Made by a program: the position numbers and the translations under genes. Below, in pieces: positions 25,285 through 36,000 of a stretch of DNA of 64,000 bases (its first letter is position 1; each line of letters starts with the position of its first letter). Below the pieces are notes generated by a model. That model worked only from the letters and a program-made list of their open reading frames with translations. It made no database searches and was not told where the DNA came from. The DNA comes from Variovorax ginsengisoli (lineage in GTDB: Bacteria > Pseudomonadota > Gammaproteobacteria > Burkholderiales > Burkholderiaceae_C), in NCBI RefSeq assembly GCF_030811835.1, contig NZ_JAUSRO010000001.1, forward strand, positions 1-64,000, in the 5' to 3' direction.

Positions 25285-28119
25285 TCAGCCCGTGTTGCGC
25301 AGCCCCGCGGCCACGCCGTTGATCGAGATGTGGATGCCGCGCTGGAGGCGCTCGCCGCCGTCGCCTGCACGGTAGCGGCGCATCAGTTCGACCTGCAGGT
25401 GGTGCAGCGGGTCGATGTATGGAAAACGGTGGCGCACCGAGCGCTGCAGCTCCGCATTGCCTTCGAGCCGTTGCTTCGCGCCGGTGATCAGCGTGAGCGC
25501 GTCGGACGTGCGGTGCCATTCGCTCTCGATCATCGCGAACACCTTCTGGCGCAGCTTGCGGTCGCCCACCAGTTCGGAATAGCGCGAGGCCAGTGCCAGG
25601 TCGCTCTTGGCCAGCACCATGTCCATGTTCGACAGCAGCGTGCGGAAGAAAGGCCATTGCGCGTACATGCGCTGCAGCAGCGCCTGGCGTTCCTTGCGCT
25701 CGGCCGCGTTCGCGGCCCCGCCGACGAAGCTTTCGATCGCCGAACCGAAGCCGTACCAGCCCGGCAGCGTCAGGCGGCACTGGCCCCAGCTGAAGCTCCA
25801 GGGCACCGCGCGCAGGTCCTCGATCCTGTGGCTCGGGTTGCGCGATGCGGGGCGCGAGCCGATGTTCAGCTCCGCGATTTCGCGGATCGGCGTGGAGCCG
25901 AAGAAGTAGTCACCAAAGCCCGGTGTCTCGTAGACCAGCTTGCGGTACGCAGCCATGCTGGCGCTCGACAGTTCCGCCGCGGTCGACAGGAAGGCGGCCG
26001 GCGCCGACTTGCCCTGGGGCAGCAGCGTGGCCTCCAGCGTGGCGGCAACCAGTGTCTCGAGGTTGCGCCGGCCGATCTCGCGGTTGGCGTACTTCGAGCC
26101 GATCACCTCGCCCTGTTCGGTCAACCGGATCTGGCCGCGCACCGTGCCCGGTGGCTGCGCGAGGATGGCCTGGTAGCTCGGGCCACCGCCGCGGCCGACC
26201 GTGCCGCCGCGGCCGTGGAACATCCGCAGCCGGATCGGGTTGCTCGTGCCTTTGTTGAGCTCGTCGAACAGCGCCGCCAGCGCCAGCCCGGTGCGATAGA
26301 GCTCCCAGTTGCTGGTGAAGATGCCTCCGTCCTTGTTGCTGTCGCTGTAGCCCAGCATCACATCCTGCAGCCCGCCCGAGCGCTGGACCAGCGCCTGGAT
26401 GCCGGGCAGCGCATAGAAGGCCCGCATGATCGGCGCCGCGTTGCGCAGGTCCTCGATGGTCTCGAACAGTGGCACGACGATCAGGTCGTTCGTCGCATTG
26501 CCGTCCAGGGTGCCGCGCAGCAGGCCGACTTCCTTTTGCAGCAGCAGCGCCTCGAGCAGGTCGCTCACCGTCTCGGTGTGGCTGATGATGTAGTGGCGGA
26601 TGGCCGCCGCGCCATAGCGCGCGCGTGCCGTGCGGGCCGCCGTGAAGATCGCCAGTTCGCTGCGCGTGAGCGGGGAGTAGTCGACGTCGGGCACCCGCAG
26701 TGGACGGGCCTCGTCGAGCAGGCGCACCAGCAGCGCCTGCTTGTCTTCTTCGGCGAGCGCCGCATAGTCCGCCTCGATGCGTGCGTGCTGGAGCAGCTCG
26801 GCGATTACCGCTTCGTGCTTGTCGGAACTCTGGCGCAGGTCGACGGTGGCCAGGTGGAAGCCGAACACCTCGACGGCGCGGATCAGCGGACCCAGGCGGT
26901 GGCCGACGAGCGCTGCGCCGTGCTTGTCGGCCAGTGAATCGGACACCGTGTGCAGGTCGGCCAGGAATTCTTCGGCCTGGGCGTACGGGTTCTGCGGCGC
27001 GACCGCATGGCGCGCGGCCTCGCCTCCGGTCAGCGCGCGCAGCGTGGCGGCCAGACGCGAATAGACGCCGGTGAGGGCGCGACGATAGGGTTCGTCGACG
27101 CGATGTTCGTTCTGGTCGGGCGAGCGCTCGGCGAGCGCCTGCATTTCCACCGACACATCGACCAGCGTGGCCGACAGCGACAGCTCGCCGCCCAGGTAGT
27201 GCACCTCGGTCAGGTAATGGCGCAGCACCAGTTCCGACTGGCGGCGCAGCGCGTACTCCAGCGTGTCGGCCGTCACGTTCGGGTTGCCGTCGCGGTCGCC
27301 GCCGATCCACTGGCCCATGCGCAGGAAGGGCGCAATGCCGGTGTGGCCGAGCTCGCGCTCCAGCTCGGCGTACACGCGCGGGATTTCGCGCAGGAAGGTG
27401 GCCTCGTAATAGCTCAACGCGTTCTCCACCTCGTCGGCGACCGTGAGCTTGGAAAAGCGCAGCAGCCGGGTCTGCCAGAGCTGGGTGACGCGGGTGCGCA
27501 TCTGGGCCTCGTTGGCCGCGTAGTCGAGCGGCGTGAGCGCGTCCTTGCTGCCGGCGTAGGCGCGCTGGCGCAGGCCGATCTCGTCGCGCGCGGTCAGCAA
27601 CTGGGCGATGGCGCGTTCGGCATCGAGGATGCTCTTGCGCTGCACTTCCGTCGGGTGCGCGGTGAGCACCGGCGACACGTAGCTCTGCGCCAGCGACGCC
27701 ACCACCGCCTCGGGCGACACGCCGGCCTTGCGGATGCGCGCCAGCGCGGTCTGCAGACTGCCATCGGCGCTCTCGCCGGCACGGTCGGCCTCGGTGCGGC
27801 GGCGGATCTGGTGGCGGTCCTCGGCCAGGTTGGCCAGGTGGCTGAAGTAGGTGAAGGCGCGGATCACGCGCACCGTCTCGGCCGCGCTCAGCCCCTTGAG
27901 CAGGGTCTTGAGCGCGCGGTCGGCGGCCTGGTCGGCATCGCGGCGGAACGCCACCGAGAGGGTGCGCACCTTCTCGACCAGCGCATAGGTGGCTTCTCCC
28001 TCCTGTTCGCGGATCACGTCACCGAGGATGCGGCCGAGCAGCCGGATATCGTCGATGAGCGGCTGGTCCTCGCGGAGTGGGCGCTTGGGCGGCGGCGTTG
28101 TCTTCTTGGCTGTGGTCAT
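25285..28119 (-). CDS. ppc: phosphoenolpyruvate carboxylase
   Basis: A 944-aa cytoplasmic enzyme that carboxylates phosphoenolpyruvate to oxaloacetate, refilling the TCA cycle. Hallmarks: the catalytic His in [13 protein letters not shown], the Lys/Asn loop [18 protein letters not shown], the phosphate-binding loop [19 protein letters not shown], and the invariant C-terminal RNTG. The length is slightly above E. coli (883 aa) because of a basic N-terminal extension ([18 protein letters not shown]). ATG 28119 has GAGGAAA nine bases upstream. It is divergent from hemC across 94 bases and convergent with the ABC gene (21 bases between stops). Confidence 0.97.
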   Translation of the reverse strand: MTTAKKTTPPPKRPLREDQPLIDDIRLLGRILGDVIREQEGEATYALVEKVRTLSVAFRRDADQAADRALKTLLKGLSAAETVRVIRAFTYFSHLANLAEDRHQIRRRTEADRAGESADGSLQTALARIRKAGVSPEAVVASLAQSYVSPVLTAHPTEVQRKSILDAERAIAQLLTARDEIGLRQRAYAGSKDALTPLDYAANEAQMRTRVTQLWQTRLLRFSKLTVADEVENALSYYEATFLREIPRVYAELERELGHTGIAPFLRMGQWIGGDRDGNPNVTADTLEYALRRQSELVLRHYLTEVHYLGGELSLSATLVDVSVEMQALAERSPDQNEHRVDEPYRRALTGVYSRLAATLRALTGGEAARHAVAPQNPYAQAEEFLADLHTVSDSLADKHGAALVGHRLGPLIRAVEVFGFHLATVDLRQSSDKHEAVIAELLQHARIEADYAALAEEDKQALLVRLLDEARPLRVPDVDYSPLTRSELAIFTAARTARARYGAAAIRHYIISHTETVSDLLEALLLQKEVGLLRGTLDGNATNDLIVVPLFETIEDLRNAAPIMRAFYALPGIQALVQRSGGLQDVMLGYSDSNKDGGIFTSNWELYRTGLALAALFDELNKGTSNPIRLRMFHGRGGTVGRGGGPSYQAILAQPPGTVRGQIRLTEQGEVIGSKYANREIGRRNLETLVAATLEATLLPQGKSAPAAFLSTAAELSSASMAAYRKLVYETPGFGDYFFGSTPIREIAELNIGSRPASRNPSHRIEDLRAVPWSFSWGQCRLTLPGWYGFGSAIESFVGGAANAAERKERQALLQRMYAQWPFFRTLLSNMDMVLAKSDLALASRYSELVGDRKLRQKVFAMIESEWHRTSDALTLITGAKQRLEGNAELQRSVRHRFPYIDPLHHLQVELMRRYRAGDGGERLQRGIHISINGVAAGLRNTG

Positions 28120-28171
28120 TCGCGTTGCTTTCCTCGTCGGAGTGGCGCCGCGAGCAAGGCTGCGGCGCAAA

Positions 28172-28181
28172 ATGCTAGCAT
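28172..28181. promoter_or_regulatory. palindrome ATGCTAGCAT in the ppc/hemC divergent region
   Basis: A perfect 10-bp palindrome in the 94-bp gap between ppc and hemC. Read on either strand it contains TAGCAT, a passable -10 element, so it may serve transcription in both directions. No good -35 is visible at 17 bp on either side. An in-frame ATG of the hemC frame overlaps it. Confidence 0.3.
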
Positions 28182-28213
28182 CCCCCGGGTTCCAACCATC
28201 AGGTACCGAGGCT

Positions 28214-29119
28214 TTGAGCAACATCGTGATCGCGACGCGCGAAAGCCGTCTGGCCCTCTGGCAGGCCGAGCATGTGCGCGGACTCCTGCAAGAAAGAGGC
28301 CACACCGTCGAACTGCTGGGCATGACCACCCGCGGCGACCAGATCCTGGACCGCACGCTGAGCAAGGTCGGCGGCAAGGGTCTGTTCGTCAAGGAGCTGG
28401 AGCTCGCGCTGGAGGAGGGCCGGGCCGACATCGCCGTGCATTCGCTCAAGGACGTGCCCATGGCACTGCCCGAAGGCTTCACGCTGGCGTGCGTGCTCGA
28501 ACGCGAAGACCCGCGCGACGCCTTCGTGTCGCCCCACTATGCCGCGCTGGACGCCTTGCCGCAGGGCGCGGTCGTCGGCACCTCCAGCCTGCGGCGCGTG
28601 GTGCTGCTGCGCGCGCTGCGTCCGGACCTGCGCATCGAGCCGCTGCGGGGCAACCTTGACACGCGCCTGCGCAAACTCGACGAGGGCCAGTACGACGCGA
28701 TCGTGCTGGCTGCAGCCGGCCTCAAGCGCCTGGGTCTCGAACACCGCATCCGTACCGCCTTTGCCCCCGAGGTGATGCTGCCGGCCGCTGGCCAGGGCGC
28801 GCTGGGCATCGAGGTGCGCACGACGCGCAGCGACCTGATCGAGCTGCTCGCTCCGCTCGTGCACCCGACCGACTGGCTCGCCACCGCCGCCGAACGCGCG
28901 GTCAGCCGTGCGATGGGCGGCAGCTGTTCGATGCCGCTGGCCGCGCACGCGCAGTGGCAGCCCGACGGCACGCTGCGCATCGACGCCGCGTGGGGTGACA
29001 CCGAAGGCGTGTTGCCGCTGGTTCATGTGCATGCGCAGGCAGACACCGCCGATTTCGAACAGGCCGAGGCCCTGGGCCAGTCGGCAGCCCTGCGCCTGCG
29101 CGAGGCTGGCGCCCACTGA
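28214..29119 (+). CDS. hemC: porphobilinogen deaminase (hydroxymethylbilane synthase)
   Basis: A 301-aa enzyme that joins four porphobilinogen molecules into hydroxymethylbilane in heme synthesis. Hallmarks: the N-terminal [28 protein letters not shown], the substrate loop [18 protein letters not shown], and the dipyrromethane-carrying Cys238 in [12 protein letters not shown]. The start is probably TTG at 28214 (TTG-AGC-AAC-ATC), because the conserved N-terminus begins right there; an ATG at 28172 would add 14 unrelated residues. First gene of hemC-hemD-hemX-hemY; hemD starts 2 bases after its stop. Confidence 0.95.
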   Translation: MSNIVIATRESRLALWQAEHVRGLLQERGHTVELLGMTTRGDQILDRTLSKVGGKGLFVKELELALEEGRADIAVHSLKDVPMALPEGFTLACVLEREDPRDAFVSPHYAALDALPQGAVVGTSSLRRVVLLRALRPDLRIEPLRGNLDTRLRKLDEGQYDAIVLAAAGLKRLGLEHRIRTAFAPEVMLPAAGQGALGIEVRTTRSDLIELLAPLVHPTDWLATAAERAVSRAMGGSCSMPLAAHAQWQPDGTLRIDAAWGDTEGVLPLVHVHAQADTADFEQAEALGQSAALRLREAGAH

Positions 29120-29121
29120 CG

Positions 29122-29934
29122 ATGAACGTGCCGGTGCGGCGGCTGATCGTCACGCGACCCGCTGCCGAGGCTGCGCGATGGGTGCAGGCCCTGCGCGAGG
29201 CCGGCATCGATGCCGTGGCGTTGCCGTTGATCGACATTGCGCCTGTCCAGGACGATCGGGCGCTGTGTGCCGCGCGCGACCGGCAGGCCGACTACGACGC
29301 GCTGATGTTCGTCAGCGCCTCGGCCGTGTCGCACTTTTTCGGTGGAACGCCTGACAGGACGTCCGACCGGCCTTTCATGCTGCGGACCGGGCCGGCGGCG
29401 GCCTACCCACGTTGCTGGTCCACCGGTCCCGGCACAGCGCGCGCACTGCGCGAGGCCGGCGTTCCCGCCGCAGCCATCGACACGCCCGGCCAAGACGCGG
29501 GCCAGTTCGATTCCGAGGCGCTCTGGGCTGTGGTGCGGCCACAGATCCGACCTGGCACGCGCGTGCTCATCGTGCGGGGTGGCGACGCCGCCGGCCTTGC
29601 CACGGGGCGCGACTGGCTGGCCCGTCAGATCGCGTCGGAGGGCGGCGAGGTCGATACCGCCGTCGCTTACCGCAGGCTGGCGCCGGCCTTCGGTGCTGCC
29701 GAACGGGCACTGGCCGCCGAAGGGGCTTCAGGCCGCGCACGCTGGCTGTTCAGCAGTTCGGAGGCCATCGGCAACCTGCGCCTTGCGATGCCGGCGCAGA
29801 CCTGGGGCGCAGCCTGCGCCCTGGCGACGCACGCGCGCATCGCCCAGGCGGCGCGCGATGCGGGTTTTGGCGTGGTGTGCGGCGTGCCGGCCGGCCTTCC
29901 TGCGTTGATCGCCTCGATAGAATCCCTCGCATGA
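29122..29934 (+). CDS. hemD: uroporphyrinogen-III synthase
   Basis: A 270-aa protein of the HemD family, which closes and flips hydroxymethylbilane to uroporphyrinogen III. The family is poorly conserved; visible anchors are VTRPAAEAARWVQALREAG, the S-A-x-A segment FVSASAVSHFF, VLIVRGGDAAG and FSSSEAIGNL. It starts with ATG 2 bases after hemC and its stop overlaps the hemX start in ATGA (29931-29934), so translation is coupled. It has a normal length and no fused methyltransferase. Confidence 0.92.
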   Translation: MNVPVRRLIVTRPAAEAARWVQALREAGIDAVALPLIDIAPVQDDRALCAARDRQADYDALMFVSASAVSHFFGGTPDRTSDRPFMLRTGPAAAYPRCWSTGPGTARALREAGVPAAAIDTPGQDAGQFDSEALWAVVRPQIRPGTRVLIVRGGDAAGLATGRDWLARQIASEGGEVDTAVAYRRLAPAFGAAERALAAEGASGRARWLFSSSEAIGNLRLAMPAQTWGAACALATHARIAQAARDAGFGVVCGVPAGLPALIASIESLA

Positions 29935-31034
29935 GCGCTGCCCCCCCGAACGAAGACGCCGTGCCGAATCCTGCATCGATCTCCGCATCGATCTCCGCGC
30001 CTCCAACGACCCTGCCCGCCGTGGTGCCGCCGTCGCAGGCCGCCGCGTTGCTGCTGTCGCGCATCGGCATCGGCCTGCTTGCGCTGCTGGTGCTGATCGC
30101 CTTGGTGATGACTTTGGTGCTGTGGCAGAAGGTCAACGGCATGCAGGAGCAGCTCGCGCGCCAGAGCGCCGACGCCCTGGCGCAGTCGCTGGAGGCTCGC
30201 ACGCTGGCCCGGCAGGCTGCCGACACGGTGCGCGATGTGGGCGGGCGCGTGGCGCTGACCGAGACGCGCGTGGCCGAGGTGGCCCTCCAGCGCGTTCAGC
30301 TCGAAGAACTCATGCAGAGCCTGTCGCGCTCGCGCGACGAGAACCTGGTCGTCGACATCGACTCGACCCTTCGTACCGCGCTGCAGCAGGCGCAGGCCAC
30401 GGGCAATGTCGAGCCCCTGCTCGCTGCGCTCAAGGCGAGCGACCTGCGCATCACGCGCGCTGCCCAGCCGCGGCTGGCGCCGTTGCAGCGCGCCATGCAG
30501 CGCGACATCGACCGGTTGCGTTCGGGTGCCAACAGCGACGGTGCCGATGCACTCCAGAAAATCGACGAGCTGCTGCGCGGCGTGGACGACATGCCGCCGC
30601 TCAACCATGTGACCGCCATGCGCGGGACCGGTGCGAGCACCTGGCAGGGCGAGGCCGTGCCGACCGATGCGCCCTGGTGGCAGCGCTGGCTGGTGAGCAT
30701 CGGCAACGAGGCGCGCTCGCTGGTGCGGGTGGGGCGCATCGAGCGCCCGGAAGCCGTGCTGCAGACGCCTGACCAGACCTTCTTCCTGCGCGAGAACCTC
30801 AAGCTCAAGCTGCTCAACGCGCGGCTGGCATTGCTGTCGCGCCAGGTTGACACGGCCCGCAGCGAACTGGCCACGGTGTCGGCCGCGATCAACCGGTACT
30901 TCGACCCGGCGTCGCGCCGCGTGCAGTCGGCGGCCACGCTGCTGCAGCAATTGCAGTTGCAGGTGCGCACGACCGAGCCCGTGCGCATCGACGAAACCCT
31001 GGCCGCACTGGCCACCGCCGCTGCGGGTCGCTGA
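29931..31034 (+). CDS. hemX: HemX-like uroporphyrinogen-operon membrane protein
   Basis: A 367-aa inner-membrane protein of the HemX family, found between hemD and hemY. Order: a disordered N-terminus (residues 1-40) with a 12-bp in-frame tandem repeat coding ISAS; one membrane helix (about 46-65, GIGLLALLVLIALVMTLVLW); a long coiled-coil region (about 66-140); and a C-terminal helical domain with PDQTFFLRENLKLKLLNARL, the family signature. Despite old annotations as a methyltransferase it has no such domain; its role in tetrapyrrole supply is unclear. It overlaps hemD (ATGA) and hemY (TGATG). A run of seven C at 29941-29947 follows the start codon. Confidence 0.9.
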   Translation: MSAAPPNEDAVPNPASISASISAPPTTLPAVVPPSQAAALLLSRIGIGLLALLVLIALVMTLVLWQKVNGMQEQLARQSADALAQSLEARTLARQAADTVRDVGGRVALTETRVAEVALQRVQLEELMQSLSRSRDENLVVDIDSTLRTALQQAQATGNVEPLLAALKASDLRITRAAQPRLAPLQRAMQRDIDRLRSGANSDGADALQKIDELLRGVDDMPPLNHVTAMRGTGASTWQGEAVPTDAPWWQRWLVSIGNEARSLVRVGRIERPEAVLQTPDQTFFLRENLKLKLLNARLALLSRQVDTARSELATVSAAINRYFDPASRRVQSAATLLQQLQLQVRTTEPVRIDETLAALATAAAGR

Positions 31035-32326
31035 TGCGCGCCGCACTCTGGCTTCTCGCGCTTTTCGGCATCGCGGCTGCGGTGGCGCTGTTCGCGGGCA
31101 ACAACCAGGGCACGATCACCGTGTTCTGGGCGCCCTGGCGCGTCGACCTGTCGTTGAATCTCGTGCTGTTGCTCATCGGCGCGACCTTCGTGCTGCTGCA
31201 CGGCGCGCTGCGGGCGCTGGCCGCGCTCTTTGCCCTGCCGCATCAGGCGCGGCAATGGCGCGTGCAGCAAAAGGAACGCGCCCTGCATGCGTCGGTGCTC
31301 GACGCCATCGTCCAGTTGACGGCCGGGCGGTTCTCGCGCGCCCGCAAGGCGGCGCTGGCTGCGCTCGCGCAGGAAAAAAACCTGGCGGCGATGGACGTCG
31401 CGCTGCCGCAGGCGTTGCAGGTGCGCGTGCTGTCGCATCTGCTGGCGGCCGAGAGCGCCCAATCCCTGCAAGACCGCAGCGCGCGCGATGCGCATCTGCA
31501 GCTTGCCCTCAACGAAAGTGCCGAACGCGGCACCCTGAGTCCTGAAATGCGCGAGGGCGTCAAGCTGCGTTCGGCGCGCTGGGCACTTGAAGACCGTGAT
31601 CCCTCGGCCACGCTGGCACGCCTGCAGGAACTGCCCCAGGGTGCCCAGCGCCGCACGTTGGCGCTGCGCCTGTTGCTCAAGGCGGCGCGCCAGGACGGTC
31701 GCACGCAGGAAGCGCTGGAAACCGCCCGTCTGCTGGCCAAGCACCGTGCCTTTTCCGAGGTGGCCGCCCGGAGCATCGTGCGCGGGCTGGCAACCGAACT
31801 GCTGTCGGGTGCGCACGATCCTGCACAGCTCATGCGCGCCTGGGATCAGCTTGAAAGGTCCGAGCGCCTGATGCCGGAGGTGGCCATCCAGGCGGCCCAC
31901 CGCATGGTGCTGCTTCACGGTGACCTGGCTGTTGCGCGCGGTTGGCTGTTGCCCGCTTGGGAACGCATGGTGGAGCACCCGCCCGCGCACCCCCAGGCGC
32001 TCAGTGAAGGGTTGCGTGTCAAGCTGGCCCGTGCGCTGGAGGCCGGCCTCGATTCCGTCGATGCCGAGTGGCTGGCCCGCATCGAAACCGCCCAGCGCAA
32101 TGATCCGAGCGATGCCAACCTGCAATACCTCGCTGGCATGGCCTGCATGAAGCGCCAGCTCTGGGGCAAGGCGCAGCAGCTTCTGATGCAGGCCGGCAAC
32201 GGCCTGCAGGATGTGGGCCTGTATCGGCGCGCCTGGTTGACGCTGGCCGAACTGGCCGAGGCAAGGGGTGACGAGGCACAGGCGCTGGTCGCCTGGAAGC
32301 GCGCTGCGCAGGCCGACAATCGCTGA
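31034..32326 (+). CDS. hemY: HemY-like TPR membrane protein of the heme operon
   Basis: A 430-aa protein of the proteobacterial HemY family (not the Bacillus oxidase of the same name). It starts MRAALWLLALFGIAAAVALF (first membrane helix), then the conserved NNQGTITVFWAPWRVDLSLN, a second helix (about 38-60), and a long alpha-helical TPR-like region. The ATG overlaps the hemX stop by one base. It probably helps assemble or channel late tetrapyrrole enzymes, by analogy only. It is the last gene of the operon and is convergent with the GAF gene, 51 bases away, with no clear terminator. Confidence 0.9.
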   Translation: MRAALWLLALFGIAAAVALFAGNNQGTITVFWAPWRVDLSLNLVLLLIGATFVLLHGALRALAALFALPHQARQWRVQQKERALHASVLDAIVQLTAGRFSRARKAALAALAQEKNLAAMDVALPQALQVRVLSHLLAAESAQSLQDRSARDAHLQLALNESAERGTLSPEMREGVKLRSARWALEDRDPSATLARLQELPQGAQRRTLALRLLLKAARQDGRTQEALETARLLAKHRAFSEVAARSIVRGLATELLSGAHDPAQLMRAWDQLERSERLMPEVAIQAAHRMVLLHGDLAVARGWLLPAWERMVEHPPAHPQALSEGLRVKLARALEAGLDSVDAEWLARIETAQRNDPSDANLQYLAGMACMKRQLWGKAQQLLMQAGNGLQDVGLYRRAWLTLAELAEARGDEAQALVAWKRAAQADNR

Positions 32327-32377
32327 CGACGCCGTGGTCCGGGGCCTGCTGCAGACGGCCTCGGTACGCGATCCGCC

Positions 32378-32878
32378 TCAAGCCGGCGATGCGGACGGTT
32401 CGGCTTTGGGGTAGGGCGGCACATGACCGCCCAGTGCCAGGAAACTCGCCACGTTGAGCATGAGTTCGAGATCGACCTGCGCTGGGTCACGAGGGACCAT
32501 GTCGTAATGGCAGAGTGTGCCGAGGATCGTGCCTTCGCTGTCCATCACCGGCACGCCGCAATACGACTGCACTTCCTGGCGCGCCGGGTGCGCATTCAGG
32601 CGCGCGTCGACCAGCGCATGGGGCGTCTGGAAGGGCTGGCCTGATTCCCGTACGTAGCAGCAGTAGGTCGCGTTGTCAGGCACCTCCTGAGCGGTCATTG
32701 ACTCGGGATTCTCGCGGTCGTAGTGCACCACGGCATTGGCTTTGCCGTTCTCGAAGCGCCAGATGCCGATGAAACGGTAGTCGGTTCGCTTGACCAGACA
32801 GGCCAAGGCCTCGCGCAGGCCTTCCAGGCGAAGAGTGACGACAAAGTCGGCGAAGGTGCGGCTGTTCTGGGGGTCCAT
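32378..32878 (-). CDS. single GAF-domain protein
   Basis: A 166-aa protein that is essentially one GAF domain. The C-terminal half has the typical YCGVPVMDSEGTILGTLCHY strand pair. The N-terminal part (FADFVVTLRLEGLREALACL) looks like a helical lead-in. GAF domains bind small ligands, cofactors or act as dimer sensors; no output domain is attached, so it may signal through a partner. Four cysteines (YCCYVRES, SYCGVP, TLCHYD) could give redox sensitivity. It is monocistronic, lying after the RNase E terminator and convergent with hemY. Its ligand cannot be told from sequence. Confidence 0.8.
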   Translation of the reverse strand: MDPQNSRTFADFVVTLRLEGLREALACLVKRTDYRFIGIWRFENGKANAVVHYDRENPESMTAQEVPDNATYCCYVRESGQPFQTPHALVDARLNAHPARQEVQSYCGVPVMDSEGTILGTLCHYDMVPRDPAQVDLELMLNVASFLALGGHVPPYPKAEPSASPA

Positions 32879-32936
32879 GGTCGACGTGGGATGAAGACCC
32901 GGGATTTTAGGGGGACTTCTGATGCGACTTCATGTG

Positions 32937-32963
32937 AAAAAACCGGCACAAGGCCGGTTCTTT
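32937..32963 (-). terminator. intrinsic terminator after rne
   Basis: On the minus strand the RNA reads AACCGGC-CTTGT-GCCGGTT followed by TTTTCAC: a perfect 7-bp stem (32941-32947 with 32953-32959) and a U-tract. It lies about 58 bases after the rne stop. Confidence 0.85.
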
Positions 32964-32965
32964 GG

Positions 32966-32996
32966 GCATCAGCGCGCGCAGGCGGCGCGCTGATGC
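32966..32996 (-). other. 12-bp hairpin in the rne 3' untranslated region
   Basis: Perfect inverted repeat GCATCAGCGCGC / GCGCGCTGATGC (32966-32977 and 32985-32996) with a 7-base loop. It sits between the rne stop codon and the terminator, without its own T-tract, so it may protect the 3' end of the rne message. Confidence 0.7.
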
Positions 32997-33016
32997 AGGC
33001 GGCAGCGTCCGCCGGT

Positions 33017-36000
33017 TCAGGCGGGCGTGGTGTTGCCGTCCTGCGCCTTTTCGAAGGGCAGCTTCATGCCTTGCAAATCCAGGCGTGTTTCCACCAACAC
33101 CAGGGGGCCGACGTCCAGCACGACTGCCGGAGGACGTTCGCGAGGCACATGTGCCGGCTTGATTTCCGCCGCCATGGCCGCCTGGGCCTGTGCGATGCGC
33201 TCGGGGTTGGAATTGACCCACTGAAGGCCAGAGCCTTCAGCGATCTGTGCCAGCTCACCCAGCGGCATCTCGAAGGCCTGAACCTTCGGCAGTGCATGTG
33301 CGCTTGCAGGGGCAGGTGCTGCGCTGGCGACCGGTGCAGCAGCAACAGCGGCGGGTGCCGCTGCCGCCACGGCGCGTTCCACCGGCGCTGCGGCTGGCGC
33401 AACGGCAGCGACGCGCTCGACCGGGCGCGGCGCCACGGCGTCGGCAGCTGCGGTGGGCTGTTCGGTCGTGGTCTGCACCTGCGGTGCCGCCACGGGAGCC
33501 CGTGCCGCAAAGTAGGACGTTGCCGGGGGGGCGTCTGCCGATGCGCTGAGGTCCGAACGCTCCAGGTGCTCGTCGCTGCGCTGCACCGTTGCCGGCGTGC
33601 TGCGGAAATCACCGTCTGGCGCCGCAGCTTGCGGTGCATCGGTCTCTTCCCGCGGGCTGCGTTCGCGGCGGTCACGGCCGTAGCGGTCGCGTGAGCGGCC
33701 GCGGCGTTCGTCGCCATCGCGGCGCGGTGCGGCATCGCTCGGTGCGTCGCCGACCGAGCCTTCCAACGGGGCGCCTTCGGTCGAAGGTGCTGGGGCGTCG
33801 GCTTCGAGGTTGCGTGGCGCATCGCCATTGCGGCGCTCGCGGCGGCCATCGTTGCGGTCACCGCGGGGTGGGCGGTCCTCGCGGGGTGCGCGTTCTTCAC
33901 GAGGCGCGCGCTCCATGCGCTCGCCTTCGAGCGGCTGTGCTGCGTCTGCAGCCAGCTCGCGGGGCGCATCGCCGTTGCGATCGACCTGGCGGTCGCCACG
34001 CTCACCGCGTTCTGCGCGGTCGCCGCGCTCACGGCGAGCGCGTGGTGCGCGTTCCAGCGGCGCGCCGTTGGCATCGACCAGGCCGGTGGGAATCAGCGTC
34101 TGACCTTCGGCCTGCGCTTCACCCGTGTCTAGCGTCACCACGCGCGATTCGCCGTCACGGCGTTCGCCGCGACCACCGCGACGGGGTTCGCGGGGCTCGC
34201 GGCCCTCGCGCCCTTCACGTGGTTCGCGGGGCTCACGCACGGGGGCATCGGCACGCACGTCACCGCGGGCTTCGCGAACGTCGCGGCGCGGCTCACCGGC
34301 GCGGCCTTCACCGCCACGCCCTTCAGCCGTACGACCGTCACGGACTTCGCCATTGCGGCCATCGCCACGACCATTGCGACGCTCGCCGTCGCGGCCGCCA
34401 CGGCCACCGCGCCGCGCATCGCCTTCACGCGGTGGGCGGGCTTCGCCGTCACGCGCCGGGCGGCCATCACGGCCATCGCGACGCGTTGGCTTGGGGGCTT
34501 CCACCGGGATGGCCGATGGCATTGCATCGGATGTGCTCGCTGGCGCAGCGGCTGGAGCACCCATGCCGAACAGCTTCTTGATGAAGCCCATGAAGCCGGC
34601 TTCGGCCGGTGCGGGCGCCGGGGTCGGTGCCTGTACCGGAGCGGGTGCCGGGCGCGCGGCCGCTGGTGCGGCCGGTGCGCTGACGGGCGCGCGCACTGGC
34701 TCGGCCTTGGGCGGCACGACCGGAGCCGGTGCGTCGGGCAGCACGCCCTTGATCACCGGCGTCTGCTTGTTGGTCGGTTCCTGCGAGCGGCGCGTGACCG
34801 AGGTCGGGTCTTCCACCTCTTCGGCCATCTTGTAGCTGGCTTCGATGTGGTCGAGGCGCGGGTCGTCGTGCTTGAGGCGTTCGAGTTTGTAGTGGGGCGT
34901 CTCGAAGGTCTTGTTGGGCACCATCAGCACGGTCACGCGCTGCTTGAGCTCGATCTTGGCAATCTCGGGGCGCTTCTCGTTCAGCAGGAACGAGGCGACC
35001 TCGACCGGCACCTGGACGTGCACGGCGGCCGTGTTGTCCTTGAGGCACTCCTCCTGGATGATCCGCAGGATCTGAAGCGCGCTCGATTCGGTGTCTCGGA
35101 TGTGGCCCGAGCCGCCGCAACGGGGGCAGGGGATCGACGATCCTTCCGACAGCGCCGGCTTCAGGCGCTGGCGGCTCATTTCCATCAGGCCGAACTTGCT
35201 GATCGAGCCGAACTGCACCCGGGCGCGGTCTTGGCGCAGCGCATCGCGCAGGCGGCTTTCGACTTCGCGGCGGTTCTTCGACTCGTCCATGTCGATGAAG
35301 TCGATGACGATCAGGCCGCCCAGGTCGCGCAGGCGCATCTGGCGGGCCACTTCGTCGGCGGCTTCGAGGTTGGTGCGGGTGGCGGTCTCTTCGATGTCGC
35401 CGCCCTTGATGGCGCGGGCCGAGTTGACGTCGACCGAAACCAGCGCTTCGGTGTGGTCGATCACGATGGCGCCGCCTGAAGGCAGCTGCACGGTGCGCGC
35501 GTAGGCCGATTCGATCTGGTGCTCGATCTGGAAGCGGCTGAACAGCGCCGCGTCGTCGCGGTAGCGCTTCACGCGGGCGGCATGTTCGGGCATGACGTGT
35601 GCCATGAACTGCTGGGCCTGTTCGTAGATGTCGTCCGTGTCGATCAGGATGTCACCGATGTCGTGATTGAAGTAGTCACGGATGGCGCGGATGACGAGCG
35701 ACGATTCCTGGTAGATCAGGAACGCGCCCTTGCCGCCCTTGGCCGCGCCGTCGATGGCGCTCCAGAGCTTGAGCAGGTAGTTCAGGTCCCATTGCAGTTC
35801 GGGGGCCGAGCGGCCGATGCCGGCGGTGCGCGCGATGATGCTGGCGCCCTTGGGGTACTCCAGCTGGTCCATCGCCTCCTTGAGCTCGGCACGATCCTCG
35901 CCCTCGATGCGGCGGCTGACACCGCCGCCGCGCGGGTTGTTGGGCATCAGCACGACGTAGCGGCCGGCCAGCGAGATGAAGGTGGTCAGGGCCGCGCCCT

